Shown: one piece after another, positions 13,665 to 22,087 of the stretch
Numbering within the stretch: position 1 is the stretch's first letter
Layout: the number at the start of each line of letters is the position of its first letter
From: a virus
IMG/VR virus record: IMGVR_UViG_3300043430_000111
Span: 1-54,535 of that record
Reading direction: 5' to 3' (one strand)
DNA length: 54,535 bases
Notes under the pieces: generated by a model
The model's database searches: none
What the model was told of the DNA's origin: nothing
Seen by the model: the letters and a program-made list of their open reading frames with translations, nothing else
Program-made: the position numbers and the translations under genes

Positions 13665-15038
13665 ATGGGGCATTACCACGCCGTCCTCAGTCCTTCCAGC
13701 GCAGCGCGTTGGACCGACTGCACCGCAAGTCCCGAGGCCCAACGCGGCCTACCCAACGATTCGTCCCCTGCGGCCCGCCACGGCACCTGCGGCCACCAAC
13801 TCTCGGCTGAGTGTCTGGAGTCCGGTGCCGAGCCTCACAGCTACGTCGGCCGCGTCATGGGGTTCCCCAAGGAAGGCCGCGAGGATTGGGTCGAGGCTTT
13901 CCCAGAAGGCACGCAGTTCGAGCACACAGAGACCGTCACCGAAGAACTGGCAGATGCCTGCGTCAAGTACGTCAACTTCGTTCGCCAGCAAGTTTCGCTG
14001 GCCGCTGACCACGAGTTGATTGTTGAGCAGCAGGTGCCCATCGGTCACATCACCGGCGAGCAAGATGCGCGCGGCACGTCCGACTGCATCCTGATCGCAG
14101 GTGACACCCTGACCGTGATCGACCTCAAGCTCGGTCGCTCCAAGGTCACGGGTTACGAGGTGGTCCAGCCCGCGTACATCGACCCGCTCACCGGCGAGGA
14201 CATCGCGCCGGTCTTGCAGATGAACCTGCAAGCCGCGCTGTATGCCCTGGGCGCATACGAGAAGTTCGGCCTGCTGCACGACATCCAACGTGTATGCGCC
14301 GTCATTGTCCAGCCCTACCTGAACTCGGTGTCCGAGTACGAGTGCAGCCTGGACGAGTTGTTGGCTCTGGGCGACTGGCTCAAAGCACGTGGCGAAGCGA
14401 CGCGCAAGAACCCCGAGTTCAAGCCGAGCAACGACAACTGCTGGTTCTGCAAGGCCCGCTTCTCGTGCCACGCCCGCAACGCTGCCGCTTTGTCGGCTGC
14501 GGTGGACGGCTTCGATGACGTGACCACTGCAAAGCCAAAGCCGCTGCCAGTTCACACGCTTGGCGACTGCTACCGCATGGTCCAGTTCGTTCGCAAGTGG
14601 GCTGACGACGTGGAGCTTGAGGCGCATCGCTGCCTCATGGCCGGTGAGAAGGTCACCGACTCTGAAGGCGTGCAGTACGTGCTCAAGCAAGGTCGCAACA
14701 GCCCCGCCGCCTGGGACAACAACGAGGTTGTCGAGGCTTTGGTCAAGGACTTGAAGATCAAGGAGGACATCGCGTTCACCAAAAAGCTCAAGACCCCCAA
14801 GCAGCTCGAAGACCTCGCTGAGAAGCCTGTAGCCCTGGCCGGCCGCAAGCGCAAGAGCGACGAGCCCAAGAAGCCCATCGGAAAGATCAAGTGGCAGAAG
14901 TTGGCCGAGCACATCAAGCGCGGCTCGCCATCCCCTGTGATCGCACCGAAGTCCGACCCGCGACCCAACTACGTCGTGCCTGACACGACCGGATTCGAGT
15001 CTGTACCGCCCGCTGACAACAGCGACCTTTTCTCCTGA
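13665..15038 (+). CDS. DUF2800 PD-(D/E)XK nuclease
   Basis: A 457-aa protein of the DUF2800 family. It shows the Cas4/RecB-like nuclease core: GTSDCILIAGDTLTVIDLKLG (Asp, then D-L-K as the D-X-K motif), QMNLQAALYALGAYE (the QxxxY-like helix), and a C-terminal cysteine cluster (CWFCKARFSCHARN) that may bind an iron-sulfur cluster. It should process DNA ends during replication or recombination. It lies next to the DUF2815 SSB-like gene, the usual pairing in siphoviruses. The C-terminal 130 residues are lysine-rich and may be disordered. Confidence 0.85.
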   Translation: MGHYHAVLSPSSAARWTDCTASPEAQRGLPNDSSPAARHGTCGHQLSAECLESGAEPHSYVGRVMGFPKEGREDWVEAFPEGTQFEHTETVTEELADACVKYVNFVRQQVSLAADHELIVEQQVPIGHITGEQDARGTSDCILIAGDTLTVIDLKLGRSKVTGYEVVQPAYIDPLTGEDIAPVLQMNLQAALYALGAYEKFGLLHDIQRVCAVIVQPYLNSVSEYECSLDELLALGDWLKARGEATRKNPEFKPSNDNCWFCKARFSCHARNAAALSAAVDGFDDVTTAKPKPLPVHTLGDCYRMVQFVRKWADDVELEAHRCLMAGEKVTDSEGVQYVLKQGRNSPAAWDNNEVVEALVKDLKIKEDIAFTKKLKTPKQLEDLAEKPVALAGRKRKSDEPKKPIGKIKWQKLAEHIKRGSPSPVIAPKSDPRPNYVVPDTTGFESVPPADNSDLFS

Positions 15039-15066
15039 AAAACCGCAATTAAAAAGGAAATTCCAA

Positions 15067-15669
15067 ATGGCTATCGTGATCCTCAAGAACGTCCGTCTCT
15101 CGTACCCAGACCTGCACAAGCCGGGTAAGCCTCTGAACCCCACTGACACCCCCAAGTACGGTGGTCAGTTCATCTTCGCACCCGACTCTGAAGCAGCAGC
15201 CGCTGCCAAGAACGCACTGACCCAAGCGGCACAGGAGGTGTTCGGCGCCAACTGGCAAGCCATCGTCGGTGCGATGGAAAAGAGCAAGAAGTGCCTGCGC
15301 AAAGGTGACGAGAACCTGACCCGCGACGGCGCCGTGCGCGACGGCTACGCCGGCAACCTGTACCTCGTGGCCCGCAACAAGGTCAAGCCTCTCATCATCG
15401 GCCCGCTCAAAGACGCCAGCGGCAACTTCCCTGTGCTGACCGAGGAATCGGGCAAGCCCTACGGTGGCTGCTTCGTCAACGTGAAGGTTGACGTGAAGGC
15501 GATGAAGGCCAAAGAGCAAATCCCCAACCAAGTCTACGCGACGCTGCTGACCGTGCAGTTCGCGGGCGACGGCGAGTCGTTCGGTGCGGCCCCTGGCACT
15601 GCCGAGGGCTTCGATGAGGTCGCGGGCGCCGAAGCCGTTGGCGCATCCGCCGCCGACGATCTGTTCTGA
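15067..15669 (+). CDS. DUF2815 single-strand DNA-binding protein
   Basis: A 200-aa protein of the DUF2815 family, related to the T7 gp2.5-like OB fold. It starts MAIVILKNVRLSYPDL, has the family block KPLIIGPLKDASGNFPVLTEESGKPYGGCFVNV, and ends in an acidic tail with a terminal Phe (SAADDLF), as is usual for SSB proteins that recruit partners. It should coat single strands at the fork for the polymerase and helicase in the same operon. AAAAGGAAA precedes the ATG. Confidence 0.85.
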   Translation: MAIVILKNVRLSYPDLHKPGKPLNPTDTPKYGGQFIFAPDSEAAAAAKNALTQAAQEVFGANWQAIVGAMEKSKKCLRKGDENLTRDGAVRDGYAGNLYLVARNKVKPLIIGPLKDASGNFPVLTEESGKPYGGCFVNVKVDVKAMKAKEQIPNQVYATLLTVQFAGDGESFGAAPGTAEGFDEVAGAEAVGASAADDLF

Positions 15670-15674
15670 CCACC

Positions 15675-15688
15675 GGGGCTTCGGCCCC
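15675..15688 (+). other. GC stem with UUCG loop
   Basis: GGGGC-TTCG-GCCCC sits six bases after the SSB stop and before the next gene. The UUCG tetraloop is very stable. No T-run follows, so I read it as an mRNA stabiliser or partial attenuator that could raise SSB levels. Confidence 0.55.
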
Positions 15689-15710
15689 TTACCAAAAAGG
15701 AAAACCTCCT

Positions 15711-15977
15711 GTGAGCTTCACCATTTACTCCAACGTCGAAATCCCCAAGACCCGCCAAGCCGGCCGCACCAGCAAGTACCCGTTGGGTCAGATGGAAGTC
15801 GGTCAGAGCTTCTTCGTTACGCCAGATGACGACGAAACCGTCGAAAAAGCTGTCTCTCGTGTTGGCGGCAGCACGCAGCGGTTCCGTCTGAAGAACAAGG
15901 ACCACAAGTTCTCCGTGCGCGCCACTGTGCACCCCGAGAACGGCCAAGCCGCTGTCGGCGTTTGGCGCGTCGCGTAA
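15711..15977 (+). CDS. Conserved phage hypothetical, 88 aa
   Basis: An 88-aa protein with a GTG start at 15711. It has the pattern MSFTIYSNVEIPKTRQAGRTSKYPLGQMEVGQSFFV..., known from many phages beside SSB or polymerase genes. The beta-rich C-terminus (RFSVRATVHPENGQAAVGVWRVA in outline) suggests a small beta fold. Its function is not established; nucleic-acid contact is possible. Confidence 0.7.
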   Translation: MSFTIYSNVEIPKTRQAGRTSKYPLGQMEVGQSFFVTPDDDETVEKAVSRVGGSTQRFRLKNKDHKFSVRATVHPENGQAAVGVWRVA

Positions 15978-15995
15978 GCACCCTGGTGTTTTCGC

Positions 15996-16021
15996 AGACG
16001 GCCTTTTTACAGGGGCCGTCT
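15996..16021 (+). other. Stem-loop before the polymerase gene
   Basis: AGACGGCC (15996-16003) pairs with GGCCGTCT (16014-16021) around a 10-base loop. It lies between two genes of one operon and has no T-run after it. Probably an mRNA structure affecting stability or polymerase translation. Confidence 0.55.
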
Positions 16022-16044
16022 CCAAAAACAAACAGACCTTCCGA

Positions 16045-18015
16045 ATGAAAAAAGCCCTCGTCCTTGACCTTGAGGTCTACAAAGACTACTTCCTGTGCAT
16101 GTTCAAGTCGGTGGACAGCGGAGTGGTTCGCGCCTACGAGCAGTACGCTGACCGCCCACTCGAAACGGCTGAGATCAAGCAGATTCTGGCGCGCTACACC
16201 ATCGTCACCTTCAACGGCAACAACTTCGACATACCGTTGCTCATGCTCGCTCTGCGCGGGGCGAAATGTGCCGAACTCAAAGCGATGACCGACTGGATCA
16301 TTGTCGGTGATCACCCAGGTTGGGAGGCTTACGACCACTTCGCACTTGAGCGTCCCGATTGGGTTGACCACATCGACCTCATCGAAGTGGCGTTCGGTCA
16401 AGGTTCTCTGAAGCTCTACGGTGGGCGGCTCCACTCTCGCCGCTTGCAAGACCTCCCCATCGAGCCGAGCGCCAGCATCGCGCCGCAGCAGCGAGCCGAC
16501 CTCTTGCGCTACTGCGAGAACGACCTGGACACGACCATTGACCTCTACAACCACCTGCTCCCGCAGTTGGACCTGCGGGCGGCGATGAGTGAGATGTATG
16601 AGACCGACCTTCGCTCAAAGTCCGACGCACAGATTGCCGAGGCGGTCATCCGAAAGCAGGTTGGGCAGTTGCTCGGTGGGCGTGTGTCTCGACCCAGCAT
16701 CCCCGCGGGAACCACGTTTCGATACAAGCCGCCTGCGTTCCTGAGCTTCAAGACAGAGCAGTTGCGCAACAAGTTGTCCGAGATCGTAGAAGCCGACTTT
16801 GTGACAGCGCCCAGCGGAGCGCCCATCGAACCCTCCGCACTTGAAGGCGCCGTCGTCCGCATCGGAGAAGGTGACTACCGCATGGGCATTGGCGGTCTGC
16901 ACTCCAGCGAGACCTGCGCCGCGCACTTCTCCGACGAAGACACCGTGTTGATGGACGCTGACGTTGCCAGCTACTACCCAAACATTGTTCTGAACTGCAA
17001 CCTCTACCCAAAGCATCTGACCGATGCCTTCCTTTTGGTGTATCGCAACATCGTTCAAAAGCGTTTGGCCGCAAAGAAGGCGGGCGATAAGGTCACAGCG
17101 GATGCGCTAAAGATCACAGCAAACGGATCGTTCGGAAAGCTCGGTTCAAAGTATTCTGTTCTGTACGCACCCGACTTGATGATCCAAGTGACCGTCACAG
17201 GCCAACTGGCCTTGCTCATGCTGATCGAGGCTCTGGAACTGGACGGTCTGAGTGTGGTGTCGGCCAATACGGATGGCATCGTCATCAAGTGCGCCCGCAG
17301 AAGGTTACCGGACGTGCGCGAGCACATTGCAGGCTGGCAGAACGCAACGGGTTTTGAGATGGAGGAAACGCACTACAAGGCGATCTACTCCAGGGATGTC
17401 AACAACTACCTCGCTTTGAAAGCAGAAGGCGGCGTCAAGGGTAAAGGTGCATACGCCAGCGTATCCATCGCAAAGAACCCGCAAAACGCCATCTGCGTCG
17501 ATGCTGTGAAAGCCTTTCTTGAGTACGGCACACCCATCGGCCAAACGATCATCGCGTGCCGCGACATCCGCAAGTTCCTGACCGTGCGAACCGTCAAGGG
17601 TGGCGCGATCAAGATCACGCGAACCAACTACGACGACACGCTAACACCGTCCAAGAAGCGTGACGTGCTGCTGGCGAACGGGATGATGCAACTTGAACCT
17701 GGGCCGTTGAACAAAGCCAAGTTCGACTACATCCCGGACGGCTGCGGATACGACGTGGAGACGGCATACCGGATGCTGTGCGGCGAAGACGAGTTCACCT
17801 ACATCGGCAAGGTTGTCCGCTGGTACTACGCAGTCGGTGAGACGGGCGCTCTGCACTACAAGACGCAGAACAAAAGCGGCAATCGAAACAAGGTGGCGAA
17901 CAGCGACGGTGCCAAGTGCCTGATGGAACTGCCAGATGAGTTCCCGAGCGACGTGGATCACGGGCACTACATCAACGAAGCGAATCAAATTCTCAAAGAC
18001 ATAGGGGCGATGTGA
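16045..18015 (+). CDS. Family B DNA polymerase
   Basis: A 656-aa replicative polymerase. The N-terminal 3'-5' proofreading domain has Exo I LDLE (D8, E10), Exo II FNGNNFD (D62) and Exo III YCEND (156-160). The polymerase motifs are A: DADVASYYPN (D306), B: KITANGSFGKLGS (356-368), and C: SANTDG (406-411), with one of the usual Tyr-x-Asp-Thr-Asp residues replaced by Asn. The protein is short for the family and lacks an obvious large thumb. It follows nuclease and SSB genes and precedes exonuclease and helicase genes, so the phage replicates its own DNA. The ribosome binding site is weak. Confidence 0.88.
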   Translation: MKKALVLDLEVYKDYFLCMFKSVDSGVVRAYEQYADRPLETAEIKQILARYTIVTFNGNNFDIPLLMLALRGAKCAELKAMTDWIIVGDHPGWEAYDHFALERPDWVDHIDLIEVAFGQGSLKLYGGRLHSRRLQDLPIEPSASIAPQQRADLLRYCENDLDTTIDLYNHLLPQLDLRAAMSEMYETDLRSKSDAQIAEAVIRKQVGQLLGGRVSRPSIPAGTTFRYKPPAFLSFKTEQLRNKLSEIVEADFVTAPSGAPIEPSALEGAVVRIGEGDYRMGIGGLHSSETCAAHFSDEDTVLMDADVASYYPNIVLNCNLYPKHLTDAFLLVYRNIVQKRLAAKKAGDKVTADALKITANGSFGKLGSKYSVLYAPDLMIQVTVTGQLALLMLIEALELDGLSVVSANTDGIVIKCARRRLPDVREHIAGWQNATGFEMEETHYKAIYSRDVNNYLALKAEGGVKGKGAYASVSIAKNPQNAICVDAVKAFLEYGTPIGQTIIACRDIRKFLTVRTVKGGAIKITRTNYDDTLTPSKKRDVLLANGMMQLEPGPLNKAKFDYIPDGCGYDVETAYRMLCGEDEFTYIGKVVRWYYAVGETGALHYKTQNKSGNRNKVANSDGAKCLMELPDEFPSDVDHGHYINEANQILKDIGAM

Positions 18016-18278
18016 TGGGCGAAATGGCTGACTTTTGCAACGACCAAATGCAAGACGCATACCCCGACTGGCTACCACCCGGAAACGGGATGCGGGCGTC
18101 GCCTCGCTACAGGCCGAGCGTTTACGGACCGCCATTGGTTTGCAAACACTGTGGGAGCGCAGACGTGTACTGGCAATCGGTCAAAGGCCAACACAAGCTC
18201 TACGACAAGACCGACTTGACACCTCACATCTGCAACAAGCGCAACATGAACACAGAAGGATTTGATGATGTGGATTGA
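18015..18278 (+). CDS. Zinc-ribbon-like protein, 87 aa
   Basis: An 87-aa protein with CKHCGSADVYW as a zinc knuckle, then a histidine and C-N near TPHICNK that could complete the site. The ATG at 18015 overlaps the polymerase stop (TGATG), with AGGGGCG upstream. Similar small zinc proteins are found beside phage exonucleases. Function unknown. Confidence 0.65.
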   Translation: MGEMADFCNDQMQDAYPDWLPPGNGMRASPRYRPSVYGPPLVCKHCGSADVYWQSVKGQHKLYDKTDLTPHICNKRNMNTEGFDDVD

Positions 18279-18807
18279 CTTGATGACTGACCTTGAAACG
18301 ACGGGCCTACCACCGGACGGGGCCATCGTTTCAATCGGCGCGTGTTTCTTCGACATGGAAACATGCACCATCGGCCCGACCTTCAACCGGGTCATCAACC
18401 TCGCCACAGCCGTGCGCGACGGTGGAACGATGAACCCCGCAACGATCATGTGGTGGCTCGGCCAGTCAGACTCCGCGCGCAAGGCGATCCTCTACAGCAC
18501 CGAGGACATCCGCGTCGTGCTGACTGACTTCACGGCGTTCATCGCAGAGCACAGCCGCGTACAGGACGTGCGCCCGTGGGGCAACTCGAACAGCTTTGAC
18601 CTGACGCTGCTCAACGGGGCGTACATGCGGGCCGGCATGAAGACGCCGTGGTCACCGTTCCGCGAGCGCGACTTCCGCACTGTCCGCAACATGTACCCCA
18701 GCGTTGAGTACAACACCGACGCGAAGGGTGACTGCGCGCACAACGCTCTCGAAGACGCCATTTTCCAGGCCAAGCATCTTTTTGCCATCAAGAACCGCAA
18801 CAAATGA
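18268..18807 (+). CDS. DEDDh 3'-5' exonuclease
   Basis: A 179-aa nuclease (MWIDLMTDLETTGLPPDG). Exo I is DLETTG; Exo II is NSFDLTLLNG; Exo III is HNALEDAIFQ with the DEDDh histidine. It resembles the Rv2179c-like/RNase T group common in phages (pattern MNPATIMWWLGQSDSARKAI). It probably trims nucleic acid during replication. The start at 18268 gives the best spacing to GAAGGA; 18265 is also possible. It overlaps the previous gene by 11 bp and the next by 4 bp. Confidence 0.85.
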   Translation: MWIDLMTDLETTGLPPDGAIVSIGACFFDMETCTIGPTFNRVINLATAVRDGGTMNPATIMWWLGQSDSARKAILYSTEDIRVVLTDFTAFIAEHSRVQDVRPWGNSNSFDLTLLNGAYMRAGMKTPWSPFRERDFRTVRNMYPSVEYNTDAKGDCAHNALEDAIFQAKHLFAIKNRNK

Positions 18808-19091
18808 CTGAAACCGTCCGCGAAAGCGTCATCGAAGCGCACCTCGTCAAGCGTGTGAAAGAGCGCGGAGGTATTGCGTACAAGTTTACGAGCCCGTCTC
18901 GCCGCTCCGTGCCCGACCGGCTGTGCGTCATGCCCGGTGGGCGAATCGTCTTTGTCGAGTTGAAGCGCCCAGGCGGAAAGCCGACAGAGCAACAGGCCCG
19001 TGAGCATCAGAGATTGCGCGACCTGGGTTGCGAAGTAGAAGTTTTGGACAACAAAGCGGCCATCGACGCATGGCTTGAAAGGACCGTATGA
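18804..19091 (+). CDS. VRR-NUC domain nuclease
   Basis: A 95-aa stand-alone VRR-NUC protein. Motifs: ESVIEAHLVKRVKERGG (Glu), SVPDRLCVMPGGRIVFVELKRPGG (the PD...ExK core) and EQQAREHQRLRDLGCEVEVLD. Viral members cleave branched DNA and probably resolve replication or recombination intermediates before packaging. It is coupled to both neighbours by 4-bp overlaps. Confidence 0.88.
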   Translation: MTETVRESVIEAHLVKRVKERGGIAYKFTSPSRRSVPDRLCVMPGGRIVFVELKRPGGKPTEQQAREHQRLRDLGCEVEVLDNKAAIDAWLERTV

Positions 19092-19513
19092 CATCCGTTG
19101 ACATCTCCACCATCAAATTGTGGTTTGAGCGCGCCGTTCCGACCCCCACCGACAAGAACCGTGCTGTTCAAATCGGAGTGCATTACGAAGAATCCAGTGA
19201 AATGCTAGACGCCACGGGCGACTCGTTCGATGCCGAAGAACTCCACAGCCTCGCGGGACGATACAAGAGTGGTCGTGAAATCGTAATGGTCCGCGACAAG
19301 CAAGAACTACTCGACTCCCTGTGCGACCAGATCGTCACGGCAATCGGCGTTGCCCACATGTTCGGCTTCGACATCACCGGTGCGCTCAACGAGGTCAATC
19401 GCAGCAACTGGTCGAAGTTCCTCGCTGACGGCACGCCGCTGTTCGATGAGAACGGGAAGATTGCCAAGAACCCGCTGACTTACAGCAAGCCTGATCTGTC
19501 TGCGTTTGTATGA
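19088..19513 (+). CDS. MazG-like NTP pyrophosphohydrolase
   Basis: A 141-aa all-alpha protein. The pattern EESSEMLDATG, then KQELLDSLCDQIVTAIGVAHMFGFD matches the ExxE...ExxD metal-binding layout of MazG/HisE-like NTP-PPases (substituted in places), and the C-terminus GKIAKNPLTYSKPDLSAFV is typical of phage members. It likely hydrolyses NTPs or dNTPs and so shapes the nucleotide pool for the phage polymerase. Confidence 0.75.
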   Translation: MTSVDISTIKLWFERAVPTPTDKNRAVQIGVHYEESSEMLDATGDSFDAEELHSLAGRYKSGREIVMVRDKQELLDSLCDQIVTAIGVAHMFGFDITGALNEVNRSNWSKFLADGTPLFDENGKIAKNPLTYSKPDLSAFV

Positions 19514-20940
19514 CTGCGTTCGTCCCCCGCCCCTACCAACGCCTGATCGAGACCTTCGCACTCAACCACCGCAGGGCGAACATCTTCGCGTCCCCCGGTA
19601 TGGGCAAGACGGGCGCCAGCTACAGCGTCTTCGACACCCTGCGCATGATGGGCGAGGTCAAGCGAGCCCTGGTGTTGGCGCCAAAGCGCGTGGCCGTGTC
19701 CTCGTGGCCGAGGGAGCGGGAGAAGTGGGTGGAGTCGTTCGGCCATCTGAGTGTCGCAGCCGCCATCGGCACGCCGGACCAGCGGCTCGCGGCTCTGCGC
19801 AGCAACGCCGACATCACAGCCATCAACTACGACAATATCGAATGGCTGCTCGAACAGTACGGTGACGAGTTCCCATTCGACATTGTTTTTGCAGACGAGT
19901 CCACACGACTCAAGGGCCTGCGCGTGTCGCTGCAAACGAGTAGCAAGGGCAAGGAGTTCATCAATGGTCAAGGCTCCGGCCGCGCGAAAGCTATCGCCAA
20001 GGTCGCACACTCCAAAGTGCGACATTGGTACAACCTGACCGGCTCACCCGCACCGAACGGAATTGTGGACCTCTGGGGCCAGCAATTTTTCATCGACGGT
20101 GGGCGGCGTCTTGGTTCTTCGTTCACAGCCTTCTCGAACAGGTGGTTCCGATCAGTTCCTGGAGGCGACGGCTACAGCCAGATTGAACCACTGCCGCACG
20201 CACAGCGCGAGATCGAGCAACTGATCGCACAGACCTCTATCACCGTTGAAGCGAAAGACTGGTTCCCACTGGAGCAGGTGATCGAGCGACACATCATGGT
20301 TGACCTACCACCTCGTGCTCGGCAGCAGTACCTGGAGATGGAGAAGGAGTTCTTCACCGAGGCAGAGGGTCACGAAGTCGAGGTCTTCACAGCCGGATCG
20401 AAGTCTCAGAAGTGCCTGCAAATTGCCAGCGGCACGCTGATTCACGACACCGAGAAGCGCCTGTGGGCGAAGGTGCACGATGAGAAGCTGGAGGCGCTGA
20501 AGTCTGTCGTGGAAGAAACCAACGGGGAGAACCTGCTGGTCGCCTACCAGTACAAAGCCGACCTCGAACGCATCCTCAAAGCCTTCCCAAAGGCCAAGTT
20601 CCTCGACGCCAACCCGAAGACCGAAGACGACTGGAACGCCGGCAAGATCAGGATGTTGGTCTGCCACCCGGCCAGTGCCGGCCACGGGCTCAGTCTGCAA
20701 GACGGGGGGCGCATCCTGGTGGACTACTCCAGCAACTACAACCTGGAGTACGACGAGCAGGTCATCGAGCGCATTGGGCCGACCCGCCAGTTCCAGTCCG
20801 GCCACCCTCGCTCGGTGTTCCGCTATCGCATCGTGGCGCGTGACACCCTGGAGGAAACCGCGGTCATCCCCGCTCTACAGCGGAAAATGAGTGTTCAAGA
20901 CTGTATCAAAAACGCGATGAAGGTGCGAAAAACAACTTGA
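19510..20940 (+). CDS. SNF2-type superfamily 2 helicase
   Basis: A 476-aa helicase. Motif I is ASPGMGKTG (27-35), motif II is FADEST (D129-E130), motif III-like is NLTGSPAPNG, and the second RecA domain ends with QVIERIGPTRQFQSG (motif VI). It lacks extra domains, as is usual for phage SNF2 proteins placed after VRR-NUC. It probably remodels or unwinds replication forks. The stop overlaps a perfect TTGACA (20937-20942) that may be the -35 box of a following promoter. Confidence 0.87.
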   Translation: MTAFVPRPYQRLIETFALNHRRANIFASPGMGKTGASYSVFDTLRMMGEVKRALVLAPKRVAVSSWPREREKWVESFGHLSVAAAIGTPDQRLAALRSNADITAINYDNIEWLLEQYGDEFPFDIVFADESTRLKGLRVSLQTSSKGKEFINGQGSGRAKAIAKVAHSKVRHWYNLTGSPAPNGIVDLWGQQFFIDGGRRLGSSFTAFSNRWFRSVPGGDGYSQIEPLPHAQREIEQLIAQTSITVEAKDWFPLEQVIERHIMVDLPPRARQQYLEMEKEFFTEAEGHEVEVFTAGSKSQKCLQIASGTLIHDTEKRLWAKVHDEKLEALKSVVEETNGENLLVAYQYKADLERILKAFPKAKFLDANPKTEDDWNAGKIRMLVCHPASAGHGLSLQDGGRILVDYSSNYNLEYDEQVIERIGPTRQFQSGHPRSVFRYRIVARDTLEETAVIPALQRKMSVQDCIKNAMKVRKTT

Positions 20941-20960
20941 CATGATTTCGCATTTGCGAA
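20937..20960 (+). promoter_or_regulatory. Promoter/operator before DUF3310 gene
   Basis: TTGACA (20937-20942) is followed by the palindrome TTCGCA-TT-TGCGAA (20947-20960), the second copy of the switch operator. A -10 box is weak (AAAACT at 17-bp spacing); alternatively TTGCGA (20954-20959) pairs with TAACAA 17 bases later. Binding here would block the last four genes of the operon. Confidence 0.5.
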
Positions 20961-20999
20961 AAACTGAACGCATTGCTAACAACAAACCGTGGACAGTGT

Positions 21000-21389
21000 A
21001 TGCAAATTGCAGTAGGTCAGAAGTGGAAAACCAGAAGTGGTGAGATCGTAACCGTAGTTCAGAACGACAGGCACGAAGACTATCCGTGGGACTTGTCGAA
21101 CGGCGAATGCGTTACCTTTGAAGGTAGGGTGATCGGGTCCGGCATCGAAAGTAGCAGCGATCTCATTGAGTTGATCGAATCGCCACTGGCCGTCCAAGTC
21201 GGCGGTTCGCACTACAAAGACCTCGCCATCCAGCCGGTCGTGTATTGCCACAAGAACGGTCTCGGAACCTGTGAGTCCAACGTCATCAAGTACGTCACCC
21301 GGTGGAGGGCGAAGAACGGCATTGCCGACTTGCAGAAGGCCCGCCATTACATCGACCTGCTGATCGAGATGGAAGGGGGTGCGGTATGA
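21000..21389 (+). CDS. DUF3310 protein
   Basis: A 129-aa protein whose second half is DUF3310: VQVGGSHYKDLAIQPVVYCHKNGLG, CESNVIKYVTRWRAKNGIADLQKARHYIDLLIE. Family members include the C-terminal part of T7 gp1.7-like nucleotide kinases, so a role in nucleotide metabolism is likely. The N-terminal half (about 1-60) is a small SH3-like region (VGQKWKTRSGEIVTVVQND). ATG 21000 is preferred over an upstream TTG inside the operator region. Confidence 0.75.
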   Translation: MQIAVGQKWKTRSGEIVTVVQNDRHEDYPWDLSNGECVTFEGRVIGSGIESSSDLIELIESPLAVQVGGSHYKDLAIQPVVYCHKNGLGTCESNVIKYVTRWRAKNGIADLQKARHYIDLLIEMEGGAV

Positions 21390-21673
21390 GCTGGCTCGTC
21401 CCATACCTCGTAGGCGGTCTGCTGGGCACCATCTGCATGGCGATGCTCTACGTCTCCCGCAACGCCGAAGACTCGGACGCGGTTCGTCTGGACCACCTCA
21501 CCCGCATCAATGGCTCGCTCACCTCGTTCACCGACGACGCCGGCGTGACATGGTGGTCGGTGGTGCGCAACAATGCTGTCATCGGCTGGAGCAGCAAGAC
21601 CCCGCGCGAGGCTATCGACAGTGCGATGCTGTCTTTTCAGACTGCGAAGCTGAAGGAGGGTGCCAATGGCTGA
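21386..21673 (+). CDS. Membrane-anchored hypothetical, 95 aa
   Basis: A 95-aa protein starting MSWLVPYLVGGLLGTICMAMLYVSR, one N-terminal membrane segment, then a soluble domain (DDAGVTWWSVVRNNAVIGWSSKTPREAIDSAM). Its ATG overlaps the DUF3310 stop and GGAAGGGGG is upstream. Function unknown; it may anchor or face the cytoplasm. Confidence 0.65.
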   Translation: MSWLVPYLVGGLLGTICMAMLYVSRNAEDSDAVRLDHLTRINGSLTSFTDDAGVTWWSVVRNNAVIGWSSKTPREAIDSAMLSFQTAKLKEGANG

Positions 21674-21866
21674 CATCGTTGACATCACCGCTGACCGAGA
21701 AGAACACAACATTGCCCACGCTCTGCGCGCCGCGCGCAAAGTTGAAGCCCCTGCGGCCACCGGGCGGTGCTTCTTCTGCGACGAGATCGTTGCCGACTCG
21801 ATGCGCTTTTGCGACGCGGAGTGTCGGGATATGTGGGACCGTGAGCGGTCTCGCAAGGGGTTTTGA
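21666..21866 (+). CDS. Zinc-finger phage protein (DUF2116-like), 66 aa
   Basis: A 66-aa protein ending in a zinc knuckle, CFFCDEIVADSMRFCDAECRDMWDRE (C-x2-C...C-x3-C), the pattern of small DUF2116-like phage proteins. The N-terminal part is a short helix. It overlaps both neighbours. Probably nucleic-acid binding; role unknown. Confidence 0.7.
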   Translation: MADIVDITADREEHNIAHALRAARKVEAPAATGRCFFCDEIVADSMRFCDAECRDMWDRERSRKGF

Positions 21867-22087
21867 TGGCCCAGCGCAACTACCCTGCGGGCGCACTGGT
21901 CCGGGTCAACGACATCTGCCGCAACCCCAAGACCGGCGCGGCCGGTATCCTACCGCTCGGCCGCTCCACGTGGTATCGCTGGATTCAAGAAGGCAAAGTG
22001 CCCGAGGGTGTCAGCCTCGCGGGCACGGCCACGAAGGTGTGGCCCATCGAGACTGTGCTGGCGCTCGCCGGTCAGGCCGACAACTGA
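21866..22087 (+). CDS. AlpA-like regulator / excisionase candidate
   Basis: A 73-aa protein with a winged-helix pattern of AlpA/MerR-type (VNDICRNPKTGAAGILPLGRSTWYRWIQEGKVPEGVSLAGTATKVWPIETVLALA in outline). The block SxWYRWIxxGKxP is typical of AlpA, which activates phage or element excision. It is convergent with the integrase gene and overlaps it by 16 bp, so an excisionase or integrase regulator role fits the place. Confidence 0.72.
   Translation: MAQRNYPAGALVRVNDICRNPKTGAAGILPLGRSTWYRWIQEGKVPEGVSLAGTATKVWPIETVLALAGQADN

Noticed and set aside
13749-15155. 468-codon minus-strand frame opposite DUF2800
   Set aside because: Antisense to a clear nuclease gene, with no motif and no ribosome binding site.
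15675-16021. Two intrinsic terminators in the replication operon
   Set aside because: Both stems lack a T-run on the coding strand and lie inside a continuous operon.
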